A stretch of DNA of 7,145 nt from Paracoccaceae bacterium (lineage in GTDB: Bacteria; Pseudomonadota; Alphaproteobacteria; Rhodobacterales; Rhodobacteraceae), in contig NVXA01000001.1 of NCBI GenBank assembly GCA_002746395.1, forward strand, positions 335,383-342,527, in the 5' to 3' direction. Shown piece by piece: positions 6,049 to 7,145 of this stretch. The notes beneath the pieces were generated by a model that was not told the DNA's origin, did no database searches, and was given only the letters and a program-made list of their open reading frames with translations. A program made the position numbers and the translations under genes. The stretch's first letter is position 1. Every line of letters starts with the position of its first letter.

Positions 6049-6765
6049 TTGTTTACACACACTAGTGCATTTCGAAAAATCGGTATAACTATATTGATCA
6101 CTTCAGCCATTGCATGGGCATGGCCCGCATTGGGGCAGTCCCGCAATGATGAAGCCATGAGCGCAGACTTTCTTCAGGGGAAAAATATACTGTATTTTAT
6201 GGTGGCCTGTATTGGCGAACCAGTTTCGATACCGTTAACTGATTCAAGCCCATATCTACTGAAGAGTGATGGGTATCCCAATCCTCCATACTTGCAACAA
6301 GTTGTATGGCTTGAACCGAATTGCAGTTTTTTGTTTACCCTTATCGATGATCCCACTTCCGAGGTTCTTCCATATAAGAATGGATTTTCCTCTTCGACCT
6401 TCAGCTTAGAGCTCCTGAGGGGAATATCTAACAGACGAAAAACACTCGGTCTGCCAAACAGTTTATCGGACGTTCTTACTGAATCACAGATTCAATTTAA
6501 GCAAGTGTATTATTATACAGATTTGGATTTGTCAGGTTCGTTTGATCCATCAGAACGGCTGCCATCTGAAGGCACCAAAGCGACGGACATCGTCGCGTTG
6601 TATTCTGAAGACGATATCAAGCGAGAAATATTTGCGGAGCCTTTCATGTATTTGGTCAATTACGATTCGTCAGGAATGATATTCGCAAAAATAGCTGAAT
6701 ATGTTGAAGGACCGCTATCACCCCGCAGCCTATATGTGGTTGCAATTATTACAGAAAGGGAGTGA
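6049..6765 (+). CDS. Predicted secreted protein, unrecognised
   Basis: This 238-residue protein matches no family I recognise. It starts at TTG 6049, with AGGG/AAGGGA just upstream. An in-frame stop lies at 6028-6030, and this start captures a full signal peptide: basic FRK (8-10), a hydrophobic core (about 11-24), then WPALGQS with likely cleavage near residues 29-31. A TTG at 6091 would truncate the signal. The mature part has two cysteines (C54, C92; a possible disulfide), an aromatic stretch QVYYYTDLDLSG (152-163), and no further membrane helix, suggesting a periplasmic or secreted protein. It is visibly AT-richer than gcrA and smc, consistent with recent acquisition or relaxed composition. 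It lies 51 bp after gcrA on the same strand and converges on smc; no own strong promoter is evident. Confidence 0.7.
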   Translation: MFTHTSAFRKIGITILITSAIAWAWPALGQSRNDEAMSADFLQGKNILYFMVACIGEPVSIPLTDSSPYLLKSDGYPNPPYLQQVVWLEPNCSFLFTLIDDPTSEVLPYKNGFSSSTFSLELLRGISNRRKTLGLPNSLSDVLTESQIQFKQVYYYTDLDLSGSFDPSERLPSEGTKATDIVALYSEDDIKREIFAEPFMYLVNYDSSGMIFAKIAEYVEGPLSPRSLYVVAIITERE

Positions 6766-6925
6766 TCACGTCAAATTACCTACCCATTTCGTATTGCGAT
6801 CGAACTCTGTTAGTACGTTCAACCGAATATCGCAGCAAATCGGTGTTTGAGCAGTCGGACAGGTATTTGTGTTCTTCGAAGCTCTTTTCACATCGGTACT
6901 AATTGAACCGTTTGAAATCAAATCC
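6766..6925. other. Convergent intergenic stretch with no recognised element
   Basis: This AT-rich gap lies between the 3' ends of the secreted orphan and smc. I see no ORF with a plausible start, no strong terminator for the orphan gene and no repeat. The 8-bp palindrome GTGATCAC at the orphan stop codon is too short to interpret. Confidence 0.5.
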
Positions 6926-6938
6926 GGAGATTTTCTCC
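6926..6938 (-). terminator. Weak hairpin just after smc
   Basis: On the minus strand GGAGA-AAA-TCTCC (6938-6926) forms a five-pair hairpin immediately after the smc stop, followed by GGATTTGATTT. The T-rich tail is interrupted and starts late, so terminator function is uncertain. Confidence 0.3.
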
Positions 6939-6939
6939 C

Positions 6940-7145
6940 TTACCCCTCAATTATTTCCTCAGCTTGCCGCAGATCAACGCTGACTAACTGCGAAACCCCC
7001 TGCTCCGCCATCGTCACTCCGTACAAACGGTCCATCCGCGCCATGGTCACGGCGTGGTGCGTGATGATCAGGAACCGCGTGTCGGTTTGTTTGGTCATTT
7101 CGTCCAACAGATCGCAGAACCGCGTGACGTTGGCGTCATCCAGCG
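6940..7145 (-). CDS. smc: Chromosome segregation protein SMC, C-terminal end (runs off right edge)
   Basis: SMC is the ATPase core of the bacterial condensin that organises and separates chromosomes. Only the last 67 residues and the TAA stop (6942-6940) are present, continuing beyond the right edge on the minus strand. The segment starts [16 protein letters not shown], which contains the end of the Walker B/D-loop region of the C-terminal ATPase lobe (LDDANV). It continues with [35 protein letters not shown], the H-loop (ITHH) and the SMC-specific MxEQGVS block. The [12 protein letters not shown] ending distinguishes it from RecN or Rad50-type ATPases. It converges on the secreted orphan gene across about 175 bp. 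Confidence 0.93.
   Translation of the reverse strand, partial: LDDANVTRFCDLLDEMTKQTDTRFLIITHHAVTMARMDRLYGVTMAEQGVSQLVSVDLRQAEEIIEG

Noticed and set aside
6762..6769. GTGATCAC palindrome at the end of the secreted orphan gene
   Set aside because: It is only 8 bp, has no T-run and is expected by chance; it is not a terminator or operator call.
1..7145. CRISPR array, tRNA/rRNA, transposase or integrase
   Set aside because: No regularly spaced repeats with spacers, no cloverleaf or rRNA-like sequence and no recombinase coding sequence were seen; the only tandem repeat is the short 11-bp run at 1988-2020.

Overview
The window looks like a chromosomal segment of an alphaproteobacterium, most likely Rhodobacterales (Roseobacter-like). 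The main evidence is a complete GcrA cell-cycle regulator, a family confined to Alphaproteobacteria. The MetRS, ArgD, ArgF and SMC proteins also read like alphaproteobacterial versions. The housekeeping genes are moderately GC-rich, while two genes (near 1174-1935 and 6049-6765) are visibly more AT-rich and look like accessory genes.

Layout, left to right. The 5' part of metG is on the minus strand (1-917) and runs off the left edge. An intergenic stretch of about 250 bp follows, holding two adjacent short palindromic elements that resemble dispersed REP-like repeats, plus a candidate promoter for the next gene. A plus-strand gene (1174-1935) encodes a protein with an abortive-infection (Abi_C-like) C-terminal domain and an R-N...H motif like that of HEPN ribonucleases. 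It ends in a convergent intergenic region with three tandem copies of an 11-bp unit and a good intrinsic terminator. The arginine biosynthesis pair argD-argF is on the minus strand (4157 down to 2062), joined by an ATGA start/stop overlap. Its leader contains a strong hairpin followed by two T-runs and a 22-codon open frame ending 5 nt before the argD start, which looks like a possible attenuator. Divergent from argD is a plus-strand DMT/EamA transporter (4345-5217). Next come gcrA (5428-5997), with a good sigma-70-type promoter and strong Shine-Dalgarno, and an AT-rich orphan gene for a predicted secreted protein (6049-6765). The last 67 codons of smc enter from the right edge on the minus strand (7145 down to 6940).

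How the genes relate. ArgD makes N-acetylornithine and, after deacetylation, ArgF converts ornithine to citrulline, so the argDF operon supplies consecutive parts of arginine synthesis. MetRS, GcrA and SMC are core translation, cell-cycle and chromosome-maintenance genes. The Abi-like gene and the secreted orphan are the two accessory items. No tRNA, rRNA, CRISPR array, transposase or integrase is visible. The best candidates for something undescribed are the HEPN/Abi-like putative defence gene in its repeat-flanked slot and the argDF leader structure.
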